Source of the DNA: Clostridiales bacterium
GTDB taxonomy: Bacteria > Bacillota > Clostridia > Peptostreptococcales > Anaerovoracaceae
Length of the DNA: 64,000 nt
Assembly (NCBI GenBank): GCA_009776955.1
Contig: WRMW01000001.1
Location: 186,001 to 250,000, forward strand
Direction: 5' to 3'
Both the position numbers and the translations under genes were made by a program. The notes below the pieces were generated by a model. It searched no databases and was not told where the DNA came from. It worked only from the letters and a program-made list of their open reading frames with translations. The number at the start of each line of letters is the position of its first letter. Position 1 is the first letter of the stretch. This document shows positions 34,662 to 42,803 of the stretch, piece after piece.

Positions 34662-34690
34662 TTGTTTTTTGCGGGGGTAAGTGCTAGTAT
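34662..34690 (+). promoter_or_regulatory. promoter of the GDPD gene
   Basis: TTGTTT (34662-34667), 17 bp, TAGTAT (34685-34690), with TGC just before the -10 (extended -10). The leader would be about 45 nt. Confidence 0.6.
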
Positions 34691-34741
34691 TTGTTACGGT
34701 GCTGTATTTATGGAATGCTTTTAGAGGATGAATGAGAGTTT

Positions 34742-35491
34742 ATGAAAAAGTATGACTGGATATTGACAAGGCCGATTGCGCACAGGGGGTTGCATTGCGA
34801 GGTATTGCCCGAGAACTCGTTGCCGGCGTTTGAGGCGGCTATCGAAGCGGGGTGCGCCATCGAGATAGATGTGCAATTGACGAAGGACAAGGTTCCGGTC
34901 GTTTTCCACGATGACAATCTAGAGCGTCTGACGGGGTTCAAGAAGCGTTTGACGCGGGTGAGGTTTGCGGATTTGAAGCGTCTGCGGCTTTTCGGCACGG
35001 AGCATACGATACCGACGTTCGGCGAGTTTCTGGACTTTGTGGCGGGGCGCGTCCCTGTGCTGGTCGAGGTGAAGAAGAACAAAGGTTCGCGCGGGATAGA
35101 GCAGCTTGTGGTGGATTCGCTGAAGAAGTACAAGGGCGAGTTTGCGATACAGTCTTTCCATCCGATAGCCATAAGGAAGGTGCGGAAGATAGACCCGTCT
35201 TTGTATTGCGGGCTGCTTTCGTCGAAGCTTACGGAGATGAAGCTTATGTTCCTGAAGAAGGCGGCGGTGAAGAACGCGCGGCTGTTCTTTATGGCGAAGC
35301 CGGATTTTGTGGCGTTTGAGATAAACAGTTTTCCGAATGACCGCGTCAAGAGGTTCCGCGAGGAGCTGAAGGTGCCGATAATCGGGTGGACTATAAAGAC
35401 GAGGGAGGATATTGAGCGCGCGAAGGAGTATTGCGACGGGATCATCTTTGAGGGGATCGAGAATCTTAGGGCAAATCTTGGGCGGCTGTGA
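34742..35491 (+). CDS. glycerophosphodiester phosphodiesterase family protein
   Basis: 249 aa. RPIAHRGLHCEVLPENSLPAFEAA carries the first catalytic His and Glu; AIEIDVQLTKD and VVFHDDNLERLTG the Asp and second His; VLVEVKKNK follows. The barrel ends with GWTIKTREDIERAK and DGIIFEG. It has no signal peptide, so it is cytoplasmic. It releases glycerol-3-phosphate from deacylated phospholipids. Confidence 0.9.
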   Translation: MKKYDWILTRPIAHRGLHCEVLPENSLPAFEAAIEAGCAIEIDVQLTKDKVPVVFHDDNLERLTGFKKRLTRVRFADLKRLRLFGTEHTIPTFGEFLDFVAGRVPVLVEVKKNKGSRGIEQLVVDSLKKYKGEFAIQSFHPIAIRKVRKIDPSLYCGLLSSKLTEMKLMFLKKAAVKNARLFFMAKPDFVAFEINSFPNDRVKRFREELKVPIIGWTIKTREDIERAKEYCDGIIFEGIENLRANLGRL

Positions 35492-35522
35492 GCGACAAAA
35501 CGCATGCGGCTGTGAGCGCCAG

Positions 35523-35574
35523 ACACCTGCCGCTCGCTAGTCCTCGGAGCTTGCAGTGCTCCCTGTTTAGGTGT
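35523..35574 (+). other. possible structured leader RNA before the IscU-like gene
   Basis: ACACCT (35523-35528) pairs with AGGTGT (35569-35574), enclosing a second stem GGAGC (35546-35550) and GCTCC (35558-35562). It ends 26 nt before the start codon. It does not match a riboswitch class I know. Just upstream, CGGCTGTGAGCG occurs twice. Confidence 0.35.
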
Positions 35575-35600
35575 GGCGTGAATGGAGGGAAATAAGGGAT

Positions 35601-36293
35601 ATGGAGTATAGCAAAGAAGTTGAGGAGATGTGTCGGGTTGGGTGCGTCAGGACCCATGGGGCGGCGCCCATACCTGTCGAGGGGGGCTGGGTAAAGGCCA
35701 AGGAAGTTTCGGATATAAGCGGGCTGACGCACGGGGTCGGCTGGTGCGCGCCGCAGCAAGGGGCTTGCAAGCTGACGCTTAATGTGAAGGGCGGCGTGAT
35801 AGAGGAAGCGTTGGTCGAGGTGATAGGCTGCTCGGGAATGACGCACAGCGCTGCCATGAGCACGGAGATACTGCCGGGCAAGACGATACTTGAGGCGCTG
35901 AACACGGATTTGGTGTGCGACGCGATAAACACAGCGATGCGTGAGCTTTTCTTGCAGATAGCCTATGGGCGGACGCAGACGGCGTTTTCCGAGGGGGGGC
36001 TGCCTGTGGGGGCGGCGCTTGAAGACCTTGGGGGGACGCTCAGAAGCCAGGTGGGGACCATGTACGGCACGACGGCGAAAGGGCCGCGTTATCTTGAAAT
36101 GGCGGAGGGGTATGTGACGCGCCTGGCGCTTGACAAGGACGATTTGGTCATAGGCTATGAGTTTGTGAACCTCGGAAAGCTGATGAAGGCTGTGCGGGCG
36201 GGCGAGGACGCAGGCGAGGCGCTTGCGAAGGCGACGGGGACTTACGGGCGGTTTGCGGACGCGGCGAAGTATATCGACCCACGGGCGGAGTAG
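35601..36293 (+). CDS. IscU/NifU-like iron-sulfur scaffold-type protein
   Basis: 230 aa from ATG 35601 (GGAGGG and AAGGGAT upstream). The IscU-like middle has GVGWCAPQQGAC and EVIGCSGMTHSAAMSTE, the latter matching GCGSAIAxSS of IscU, so at least two ligand cysteines are kept. A further C is in DLVCDAINTAMREL. The C-terminal 100 residues are longer than in IscU. Genes of this type are found directly before GGGtGRT-family genes, as here (22 bp apart). Whether it builds clusters is unknown. Confidence 0.75.
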   Translation: MEYSKEVEEMCRVGCVRTHGAAPIPVEGGWVKAKEVSDISGLTHGVGWCAPQQGACKLTLNVKGGVIEEALVEVIGCSGMTHSAAMSTEILPGKTILEALNTDLVCDAINTAMRELFLQIAYGRTQTAFSEGGLPVGAALEDLGGTLRSQVGTMYGTTAKGPRYLEMAEGYVTRLALDKDDLVIGYEFVNLGKLMKAVRAGEDAGEALAKATGTYGRFADAAKYIDPRAE

Positions 36294-36315
36294 GGTGTGA
36301 CGAAGGAGAGACACT

Positions 36316-37311
36316 ATGTTTGAAAGTTATGATAGACGGATAGACAAGATAAACGGCGTTCTGGGCGAGCATGGGATCGGCTCGCTGGAGGAAGCGCAGA
36401 AGATATGCGAGGCGAAGGGGGTATCGCCGTATGAGCTAGTGAAGGGCATACAGCCCATCGCTTTCGAGAATGCGGGCTGGGCGTATACGGCGGGCGCGGC
36501 CATCGCCATAAAGAAAGGCACAAAGGGCGCGGCCGAGGCTGCGGAGGCCATAGGCATAGGGCTTCAGGCGTTCTGCATAGCAGGGTCTGTGGCTGAGGAC
36601 AGGAAAGTGGGCATCGGCCATGGCAACCTTGGGGCGATGCTTCTTAGGGACGATACCGAGTGCTTCGCGTTTTTGGCGGGGCATGAGAGCTTTGCGGCGG
36701 CGGAGGGCGCCATCGGCATCGTACGCAGCGCGAACAAGAGCCGCAAGAAGCCCTTGCGCGTGATATTGAACGGGCTCGGCAAGGACGCGGCCCAGATAAT
36801 CTCACGGATCAACGGCTTTACCTATGTGGAGACAAAGTTTGACTACGACACGGGCGAGCTTGAAATTACAGGCGAGACGGCCTATTCTGACGGCGAGCGG
36901 GCGGCGGTGCGATGTTATGGCGCGGACGATGTGCGCGAGGGGGTGGCGGTGATGCACCACGAGGGCGTTGATGTCTCGATCACGGGCAATTCCACGAACC
37001 CGACGCGTTTCCAGCACCCTGTCGCAGGGACTTACAAGAAGGAATGCACGGAACGCGGAAAGAGCTATTTCTCGGTGGCTTCGGGCGGCGGGACGGGGCG
37101 GACGCTCCACCCGGACAATATGGCGGCGGGGCCGGCATCCTACGGGATGACGGACACTATGGGGCGCATGCACAGCGACGCACAGTTTGCGGGGTCTAGC
37201 TCAGTGCCGGCCCACGTTGAAATGATGGGCTTTCTGGGCATGGGCAACAACCCGATGGTAGGCGCGACGGTTGCTGTGGCGGTAGCGGTTGAAGCCGCAT
37301 TGAAAGCGTGA
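36316..37311 (+). CDS. GGGtGRT family protein
   Basis: 331 aa. The name-giving motif SGGGTGRTLHPDNMAAGPASYG is near residue 260. N-terminal part ENAGWAYTAGAAIAIKKG; central LNGLGKDAAQIISRINGFTYVETKFDYD. The family is widespread in anaerobic Firmicutes and has no established function. It forms a pair with the IscU-like gene, suggesting iron-sulfur or metal handling. AAGGAGAG precedes the ATG. Confidence 0.88.
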   Translation: MFESYDRRIDKINGVLGEHGIGSLEEAQKICEAKGVSPYELVKGIQPIAFENAGWAYTAGAAIAIKKGTKGAAEAAEAIGIGLQAFCIAGSVAEDRKVGIGHGNLGAMLLRDDTECFAFLAGHESFAAAEGAIGIVRSANKSRKKPLRVILNGLGKDAAQIISRINGFTYVETKFDYDTGELEITGETAYSDGERAAVRCYGADDVREGVAVMHHEGVDVSITGNSTNPTRFQHPVAGTYKKECTERGKSYFSVASGGGTGRTLHPDNMAAGPASYGMTDTMGRMHSDAQFAGSSSVPAHVEMMGFLGMGNNPMVGATVAVAVAVEAALKA

Positions 37312-37317
37312 TATACT
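37309..37317 (+). promoter_or_regulatory. extended -10 promoter of the CNNM/CBS gene
   Basis: TGA-TATACT overlaps the stop codon of the GGGtGRT gene. The leader would be about 35 nt. Confidence 0.5.
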
Positions 37318-37359
37318 TCTGTACGGTATGGATGAAGATAGACAAAGAGGTGTAGGGCT

Positions 37360-38763
37360 ATGGTAGACCCCGACCCCGGCGGGTCGTTAGCGCCGCAAAT
37401 AATTATTCTGGTTGTTCTTATAGCGATAAACGCTTTTTTTGCGATGGCGGAACTTGCGACGGTTTCCGCCAATAAGTCGCGGATACGGTCTTTGGCGGAG
37501 GCAGGGGGCAAGCAGGCCAAAAGCGCGAAGCTTCTTATAGAGCTGATGGAGCGGCCAAACCGCTTCCTTTCCGTTATCCAGGTCTGCATCACTTTTGCGG
37601 GTTTTTTGCAGAGCGCGATAGCGGCCACGGGCATTGCCAAGGCGTTTTCCGCCGAGCTTGAGGGGACGGGATTCCCCTATGCGCAGCAGCTGGCGATAGT
37701 CCTTGTGACCATCGCCTTGGCGTTTGTGAACCTTGTCTTTGGCGAGCTTGTGCCTAAGCGGCTGGCATTGCAGCACAGCGAGCGCATAGCGTTGTTCACG
37801 GCGCCTGGCGTGCGTGCAGCAGAGACAGTCACAGCCCCGTTCGTATGGCTGCTTTCCAAGAGCGTGGGGGCTATATTGCGATTGTTCGGGGTGAAGGACG
37901 ACAGGGTCGAGGAAATTTACAGCGAGGAAGAGATACTCTCCATCCTTGAGGTGGGGCAGGAGTCTGGCCATATCGACGAAACGGGCAAGGAAATGATCGA
38001 CAACATATTCAGGTTCGACGACAAGCTCGCCTACGAGATAATGACGCCGCGGACGGACATCTATATGCAGGACATCAAAGACCCGCTGGCGGAGTATATA
38101 GACGAAATGATAGGGACGCGGTTTTCACGGATCCCCTACTTTGACAAGGACAACGACGACATCGTGGGCGTGCTTTACATGAAAGATTTCTTTATTGAGG
38201 CAAAAAAGGTCGGATTTGGCAAGGTAAATATAGAGAAATTATTGAAAAAGCCGTTTTTTGTGCCGGAAAGCAAGAATATCGCAGACCTTTTCGAGGAAAT
38301 GAAGGAGAGCAAGCAGCATATGGCGTTCTTGGTGGACGAGTATGGGGGGCTGTCGGGGCTTGTGACGACGGAGGACTTGGTCGAGGAGGTCATGGGCGAC
38401 ATCAGCGACGAATACGACGACGACGAGCCAAAACTCGAAAAAGTCGCGGAAAATACATGGATTCTCGAAGGGGCGTATTATTTGGAGGATCTGAACGAGG
38501 AGCTCGGGCTAAAGCTCGAATCCGAGGATTATGAGACTGTGGGAGGGCTGCTTATCGACTTGCTGGGGGAGATTTTCGACGACGACGAGGATGGCGCCGA
38601 CGAGAGGAATGTGGTGCTGGTAGACGGGTGCAGATTTACAATAGAGGCTTGGAAGGACAGGCGGATCGAGACCGTGCGGCTTGAGCTTGTCGGCGAAGAG
38701 CCGGAGGGCGGCGTGGCCGAGGGGGGCGAGTGGCCGGAAGAAGGCATCCTTGGATCAGATTAG
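37360..38763 (+). CDS. CNNM-domain and CBS-pair membrane protein (HlyC/CorC family)
   Basis: 467 aa. CNNM membrane domain in the first 190 residues (AINAFFAMAELATVSANKSRIRSL; VNLVFGELVPKRLALQHSERIA), then two CBS repeats (IMTPRTDIYMQDI; KHMAFLVDEYGGLSGLVTTEDLVEEVMGDI), and a C-terminal CorC_HlyC transporter-associated domain. Relatives export or sense Mg2+ and Co2+. It overlaps the Asp23 gene. Acidic C-terminus. Confidence 0.9.
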   Translation: MVDPDPGGSLAPQIIILVVLIAINAFFAMAELATVSANKSRIRSLAEAGGKQAKSAKLLIELMERPNRFLSVIQVCITFAGFLQSAIAATGIAKAFSAELEGTGFPYAQQLAIVLVTIALAFVNLVFGELVPKRLALQHSERIALFTAPGVRAAETVTAPFVWLLSKSVGAILRLFGVKDDRVEEIYSEEEILSILEVGQESGHIDETGKEMIDNIFRFDDKLAYEIMTPRTDIYMQDIKDPLAEYIDEMIGTRFSRIPYFDKDNDDIVGVLYMKDFFIEAKKVGFGKVNIEKLLKKPFFVPESKNIADLFEEMKESKQHMAFLVDEYGGLSGLVTTEDLVEEVMGDISDEYDDDEPKLEKVAENTWILEGAYYLEDLNEELGLKLESEDYETVGGLLIDLLGEIFDDDEDGADERNVVLVDGCRFTIEAWKDRRIETVRLELVGEEPEGGVAEGGEWPEEGILGSD

Positions 38764-39091
38764 CCGTAGCACGGAGTTGATGATTGGGGGCGTTGTCTAC
38801 GACAAGGCCTTTGCCGTAAGCGGTGTGTGCGGGATGGGGGTAGGCCTTTCGGCGGCGGCGGTCGCGAAAAGCCTGCATAGGGACGACAAAAGGATGCGCG
38901 GCGTGCGGGTGAAGTACGACGAGGAGCGTGGGTACACGGTCGATGTGTATATAATAGCGGCGTTTGGGGCGAATATCCCGGAAACCGCGTGGAATGTGCA
39001 GAAAAGCGTCTCTGAGGGGCTGAGAGATGATTTCGGCATCGAGCCGGAGGACATAAACATCCATGTCCAGGGCGTCCACGCAGGGGCGTGA
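38750..39091 (+). CDS. Asp23/Gls24 family envelope-stress protein
   Basis: 113 aa from a TTG at 38750, with GGAAGAAGG 6 nt upstream and overlap with the preceding stop. GGVVYDKAFAVSGVCGMGVGLS and VKYDEERGYTVDVYIIAAFGANIPETAWNVQKSV are the Asp23 core. In Clostridia an Asp23 gene usually precedes nusB, as here (ATGA overlap). The role is membrane-associated stress or lipid homeostasis. Confidence 0.85.
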   Translation: MDQISRSTELMIGGVVYDKAFAVSGVCGMGVGLSAAAVAKSLHRDDKRMRGVRVKYDEERGYTVDVYIIAAFGANIPETAWNVQKSVSEGLRDDFGIEPEDINIHVQGVHAGA

Positions 39092-39705
39092 TGGGGGGTT
39101 TGATGGGGTTTGATGGGAATGTGGTTTTAATGGGAAAAAATGGAAGGAAAACGGGGAAGCCCGCATATCGCATAAAGACGCGGGAGCTGCTGATGCGGCT
39201 TGTGTTTCAGATGGGTGCGACCGGAGATTTTTCGGATGCTGCGAAGGAGACGTTTTTGGCTGATGAATCGCTGTATATGGGGGATGTGCGGGGGGATTCG
39301 CCGATGGGGTGCATTTTCGACGCGGCGGGCGGGGAGAAGCCGGAGATGCCGTATCTTGAATGGGCGTTCGCTTGCATTCGGGACAATCTTTCTGTAATCG
39401 ACAGGGCTATAGAGGAGGCCAGCGAGGGCTGGTCGATAGGGCGCATGAACGCGGCGGACCTGGCGGCGCTGAGAGTGGCGGCGGCGGAGATGCTTTATAT
39501 GGACGGGATAGATGACGGCGTGGCGGTGAACGAGGCCGTGGAGCTGGCGAAGAAGTATGGGGGCGAGGGGTCGGGGGCGTTTGTCAATGGGGTGCTTGGG
39601 GCGATAGCGCGGGGCAAGGGTGCGGTCTTAGACCACGAAGCGGGGCAGCCTGGAGTTCTCGATTTGGACGCGGGTCGGCCTGAAGGCGACGAGGTGGGGG
39701 CGTGA
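39088..39705 (+). CDS. nusB: transcription antitermination factor NusB with repeat-derived tail
   Basis: 205 aa. The NusB helical domain runs from RIKTRELLMRLVFQMGATGD to VNGVLGAIA, with AADLAALRVAAAEMLYMD and AVNEAVELAKKYGGEGSGAFVNG. About 25 extra N-terminal residues include several in-frame ATGs, so the start is uncertain. After the domain comes a tail made of two related 11-residue units, VLDHEAGQPG and VLDLDAGRPEG. NusB with NusE (S10) supports rRNA antitermination. Confidence 0.88.
   Translation: MMGGLMGFDGNVVLMGKNGRKTGKPAYRIKTRELLMRLVFQMGATGDFSDAAKETFLADESLYMGDVRGDSPMGCIFDAAGGEKPEMPYLEWAFACIRDNLSVIDRAIEEASEGWSIGRMNAADLAALRVAAAEMLYMDGIDDGVAVNEAVELAKKYGGEGSGAFVNGVLGAIARGKGAVLDHEAGQPGVLDLDAGRPEGDEVGA
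39622..39680 (+). repeat. in-frame repeat pair at the nusB 3' end
   Basis: Two degenerate tandem units of about 33 bp encode VLDHEAGQP and VLDLDAGRP. The first shares CCACGAAGCGGGGC (39633-39646) with the acyltransferase gene (40916-40929) in the same frame, and both resemble the ispG/mutS block encoding CGALDF. Confidence 0.6.
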
Positions 39706-41906
39706 AGCTGACGCACGTGCGGGGGTTTGACACTGTAAGGGCCGTCGGCGTCGTGATGGTGCTTGTTTATCATCTGTTTACGCCGTATCTGCCGGGCGGG
39801 TTCTTTGGCGTGGATGTGTTCTTTGTGATATCGGGATTCTTGGTAACGGCCTTGCTGATGGAGGAGTTTGCTAAGACAGGCAGAGTGGACATAATACGGT
39901 TTTATGTAAAGCGAGTGCAAAGGCTTTTGCCGGCTGCCGCTTTTATGGTGGTCCTCACTCTGGCGCTGGCGCTGCTGGTCTCGCCGGACTTGCGGGTGGG
40001 GATGCGCGAACAGGTGGCTGCGGTATTTGGCTGGGTTACGAATTATTATGAAATTTCCGTGGGCGGCTCGTACGAGGAACAATTGTTGCCGTCTTTCTTT
40101 GTCCATACGTGGACGCTTGCCATCGAAATGCACTATTACATCATATGGGGGGCGATAGTCGCCATCGTCTGTGCGACGCTGAGCATAACTTCGGGGCATC
40201 ATGTGCGGCAACGCGTTGGGCGTCTTGAGGCGAGCCGGCCTATGGGGTCGGAAAAACTAGTGCTCTTTATGATTTGCTTCGTCTTTGTCTACTTTTCGTA
40301 TGAGCGGATGCAATGGGGGCTTGCGGGGCTTGAGGACCCGTCGCCGGTCTATTTTGCGACGGTCACGCGTATCTACCCGCTGATGATAGGGTCGGCGGTG
40401 GGGTTGCTGACGGGTATGCGTGTGCCTAAGGTACGCCTGCCCGCGCCGATAGCGTTCCCGCTTTTCGTGATAATTCTGGGCGCCTTGGTGTGGATGGGGC
40501 GGAACTTCACGTTTTCCGACGAGGCGACATATCATTATGGGATACTTGTGGCGGCGCTGCTTGCGGCGTTGCTTGTGTACTGCGTGCTTTCGCTGCAGCC
40601 GACGAAGTTTTTCAAGGATATTCCGCCGCTCGCGGTGATAGGCAAGAGGTCATATAGCATCTACCTTTTCCATTGGCCGCTGTACAATATCTTCGAGCAG
40701 ATGGCGATAGAGGGGCTGGAGCCGTTTGCGGGAATGGAGCATTATGAGTATGCGGGGTGGTCCATCGCGGCGACGGCGCTTGTGGCGGAGCTTTCGTACA
40801 GGGCGTTTGAGCGTGGGCGGAAGCCTGCGCCTGCTGCGGTGAAGGATGCGGTGGTGGCCGAGGTAGGGCAGGCCGTAGTCGGGGGTGCGGCGGAGCCCGA
40901 GGGGAGTGCTCTCAGCCACGAAGCGGGGCCTTTGGCGCAAGATACCGGCACAGGCTCGCAAAACTCGGATTACAACGATGCCCTTGCTGCCGTCAAGGGC
41001 GACAGCGATCCTGGCCGGTCGGTGGGCAAGGCAGGACTGGCTGCTAGGCGGAAGGGGCGGCGACCTGCGCGGCTTGTTGCCGTCATATTCTGCATATGCA
41101 TAGCGCTATCGGGCTACACCCTGGCGACCGTCCCCGAAAAAACAAGCATCGAGGAAGAATACCTGCATCAGCAAGTTATGGCGAACTCATTCAGGATGGG
41201 GCAGTACAACGAGTTTTTGGCGAACCTGCAGATGAACCCTGTGGCGCACCACGGCATGACGGAACACCTGCCGCCCAAGCCGTCGGAGATCGAGGATGGA
41301 ATGTGGCTCGATGCGGAGACCGATGCGATGATGACGCGTGAGGCGGCTATGCGGGCATTGCAGCGAGAAAACCCCGCCGGCCCGATTACGCCTATATCGC
41401 CTCCGGGCGGGTCTGAGGTGACGCTTATAGGCGATTCCGTGCCGTTAGGCGCGGTGGAGGTGCTTCACGAGACGATAGGCTCAATAATCGTGGATGCGGA
41501 GGTCTCGCGAAATATGAATGCGGGCGCAGGGCTTGTCACTGAGTATGACGAACGCGGCGAGCTTGGGGAGTACGTGGTGCTTGCGTTGTTCACGAACCCG
41601 ATAAACAACATGGAGAGCGCGACGAACAACGCGATGGCGGCCATACCGGAGGGGCATAGGGTGATCGTGGTGACGCCGTACGGCAAGGCGTATATGGAGG
41701 AGACGGCGGAGATGGTGCGGCGCCTGCCACTGTGGTACGACTATGTGACGGTGGCGGACTGGAACGCGGCCATCCGCGACAACAGGAACCTTCTGGCGTC
41801 GGACAACATACATATGGGCGGACGTGACTCAAGGCAGCTTTACGCAAACCTTATCGCGCAGGCGATAGAGCAAGCGGGCATGAAGCCGGCGAAGGGGGAG
41901 GAGTAG
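39702..41906 (+). CDS. OatA-like acyltransferase with C-terminal SGNH domain
   Basis: 734 aa from a GTG overlapping nusB. The N-terminal acyltransferase-3 domain has about ten helices: TVRAVGVVMVLVYHLFTPYLPGGFFGVDVFFVISGFLVT at the start, SYSIYLFHWPLY later. A linker of about 100 residues, partly repeat-derived (SALSHEAGP), leads to one more membrane segment and an extracytoplasmic SGNH esterase/transferase domain with LIGDSVPLGA and the SDNIHMGG Asp-His pair. Such enzymes O-acetylate peptidoglycan or other wall polymers and confer lysozyme resistance. Confidence 0.88.
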   Translation: MKLTHVRGFDTVRAVGVVMVLVYHLFTPYLPGGFFGVDVFFVISGFLVTALLMEEFAKTGRVDIIRFYVKRVQRLLPAAAFMVVLTLALALLVSPDLRVGMREQVAAVFGWVTNYYEISVGGSYEEQLLPSFFVHTWTLAIEMHYYIIWGAIVAIVCATLSITSGHHVRQRVGRLEASRPMGSEKLVLFMICFVFVYFSYERMQWGLAGLEDPSPVYFATVTRIYPLMIGSAVGLLTGMRVPKVRLPAPIAFPLFVIILGALVWMGRNFTFSDEATYHYGILVAALLAALLVYCVLSLQPTKFFKDIPPLAVIGKRSYSIYLFHWPLYNIFEQMAIEGLEPFAGMEHYEYAGWSIAATALVAELSYRAFERGRKPAPAAVKDAVVAEVGQAVVGGAAEPEGSALSHEAGPLAQDTGTGSQNSDYNDALAAVKGDSDPGRSVGKAGLAARRKGRRPARLVAVIFCICIALSGYTLATVPEKTSIEEEYLHQQVMANSFRMGQYNEFLANLQMNPVAHHGMTEHLPPKPSEIEDGMWLDAETDAMMTREAAMRALQRENPAGPITPISPPGGSEVTLIGDSVPLGAVEVLHETIGSIIVDAEVSRNMNAGAGLVTEYDERGELGEYVVLALFTNPINNMESATNNAMAAIPEGHRVIVVTPYGKAYMEETAEMVRRLPLWYDYVTVADWNAAIRDNRNLLASDNIHMGGRDSRQLYANLIAQAIEQAGMKPAKGEE
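40905..40929 (+). repeat. in-frame repeat copy in the acyltransferase linker
   Basis: AGTGCTCTCAGCCACGAAGC and the following CGGGGC... segment encodes SALSHEAG; CCACGAAGCGGGGC (40916-40929) is identical to nusB 39633-39646 and read in the same frame. Confidence 0.5.
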
Positions 41907-41955
41907 GGCATATGAGGGCGTTTGCGGTGTTGGCAAAGGAATGGCAGGGTAGATA

Positions 41956-42633
41956 ATGGCTAGGAGCAGGAAACGAAGCTTTGGAATGGCTGTGGCAGGC
42001 GTCGTGATCGCGGCGGCGATGGCGGCATGCGCGCTGTTCGCCTTGGGCGTGATAGGCTTTGCGGAGCGGACGGAAGCGGTGAACGAGCCGGGAGCCTTTG
42101 GCAGCTTCTATACGGGGGCGATGGCGAACGGCGTCTATGACGGCGTGGGCGAGATAGTCTATGGGAACGGCGACTGGTATAAGGGGGACTTCGTGCATGG
42201 CGAATATCATGGGGACGGCGTCTATGTCTCGGCGGCGGGCTGGATGTATGAGGGGGAGTTTCGGCATGGGCTGCCGGAGGGCGAAGGCGTGTTCACCGAC
42301 GAGAACGGCGGCGTGTTCACGGGGAGTTTCGAGGAAGGCAGAATAACAGGGGAAGGCGCCTTTGTGCAGCCTGACGGTTGGAGTTTTGACGGCATGTGGG
42401 ACCAAGGCCGGCAGATGGGCGAAGGCGTGTTCATCTATGCGGACGGCTCGGTGTATAGCGGCGCGTTCGTGGACGGCGTGGCTTCGGGCTACGGCATCTA
42501 CAAGGACAAGGACAGATGGAGCTATGAGGGGAACTTCCTGCACGGGTTGTTTGATGGTTGGGGGCGTTTGACTTTCGACAATGGTGAGACGCTTTTCGCG
42601 GAGTGGAGCGAGGGCTGGCCAGTGGAGGAGTAG
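41956..42633 (+). CDS. membrane-anchored MORN-repeat protein
   Basis: 225 aa. A basic start (MARSRKRS) and one hydrophobic helix (about residues 9-32) form a signal anchor. The rest is about eight MORN repeats of roughly 23 residues, such as GDWYKGDFVHGEYHGDGVY, WMYEGEFRHGLPEGEGVF and SVYSGAFVDGVASGYGIY. MORN arrays are membrane- or protein-binding platforms. It follows the OatA-like gene by 50 bp, so an envelope role is plausible; no catalytic domain. Confidence 0.85.
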   Translation: MARSRKRSFGMAVAGVVIAAAMAACALFALGVIGFAERTEAVNEPGAFGSFYTGAMANGVYDGVGEIVYGNGDWYKGDFVHGEYHGDGVYVSAAGWMYEGEFRHGLPEGEGVFTDENGGVFTGSFEEGRITGEGAFVQPDGWSFDGMWDQGRQMGEGVFIYADGSVYSGAFVDGVASGYGIYKDKDRWSYEGNFLHGLFDGWGRLTFDNGETLFAEWSEGWPVEE

Positions 42634-42657
42634 GGGGAGAGGGACGCACGGCTCCAA

Positions 42658-42705
42658 AATTACGCAATTATTCAATTATGCAATTACACAATTATTCAAC
42701 TATGG
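42658..42705 (+). repeat. six tandem octamers upstream of the AAA+ gene
   Basis: AATTACGC, AATTATTC, AATTATGC, AATTACAC, AATTATTC, AACTATGG at exact 8-bp steps. AT-rich STRR-like element, directly followed by a terminator hairpin. Confidence 0.85.
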
Positions 42706-42707
42706 CT

Positions 42708-42738
42708 TGCATGGGTCAAAAATAGCCCATGCATTTTT
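42708..42738 (+). terminator. rho-independent terminator after the MORN gene
   Basis: TGCATGGG (42708-42715), 10-nt loop, CCCATGCA (42726-42733), then TTTTT. Its loop region is part of an element also found at 46635. Confidence 0.7.
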
Positions 42739-42762
42739 ATATAATCGCCATATAAGGGTCGG
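42712..42762 (+). promoter_or_regulatory. leader element, copy 1 (before the AAA+ gene)
   Basis: TGGGTCAAAAAT (42712-42723) and GCCATATAAGGGTCGG (42747-42762) are separated by the same distance (35 nt start to start) as TGGGTCAAAAAT and GCCATTGTAAGGGTCGG at 46635-46686. A TATAAT (42740-42745) lies between them. Confidence 0.5.
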
Positions 42763-42803
42763 TAGCGATGCCGGCAAGCTGCGTGAGGCGAAAGGATGGT
42801 GAT

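Noticed and set aside
42708..42762. Known riboswitch before the AAA+ gene
   Set aside because: The first hairpin with TTTTT is a plain terminator and no riboswitch consensus is recognisable, although the two-block pattern is kept as a finding.
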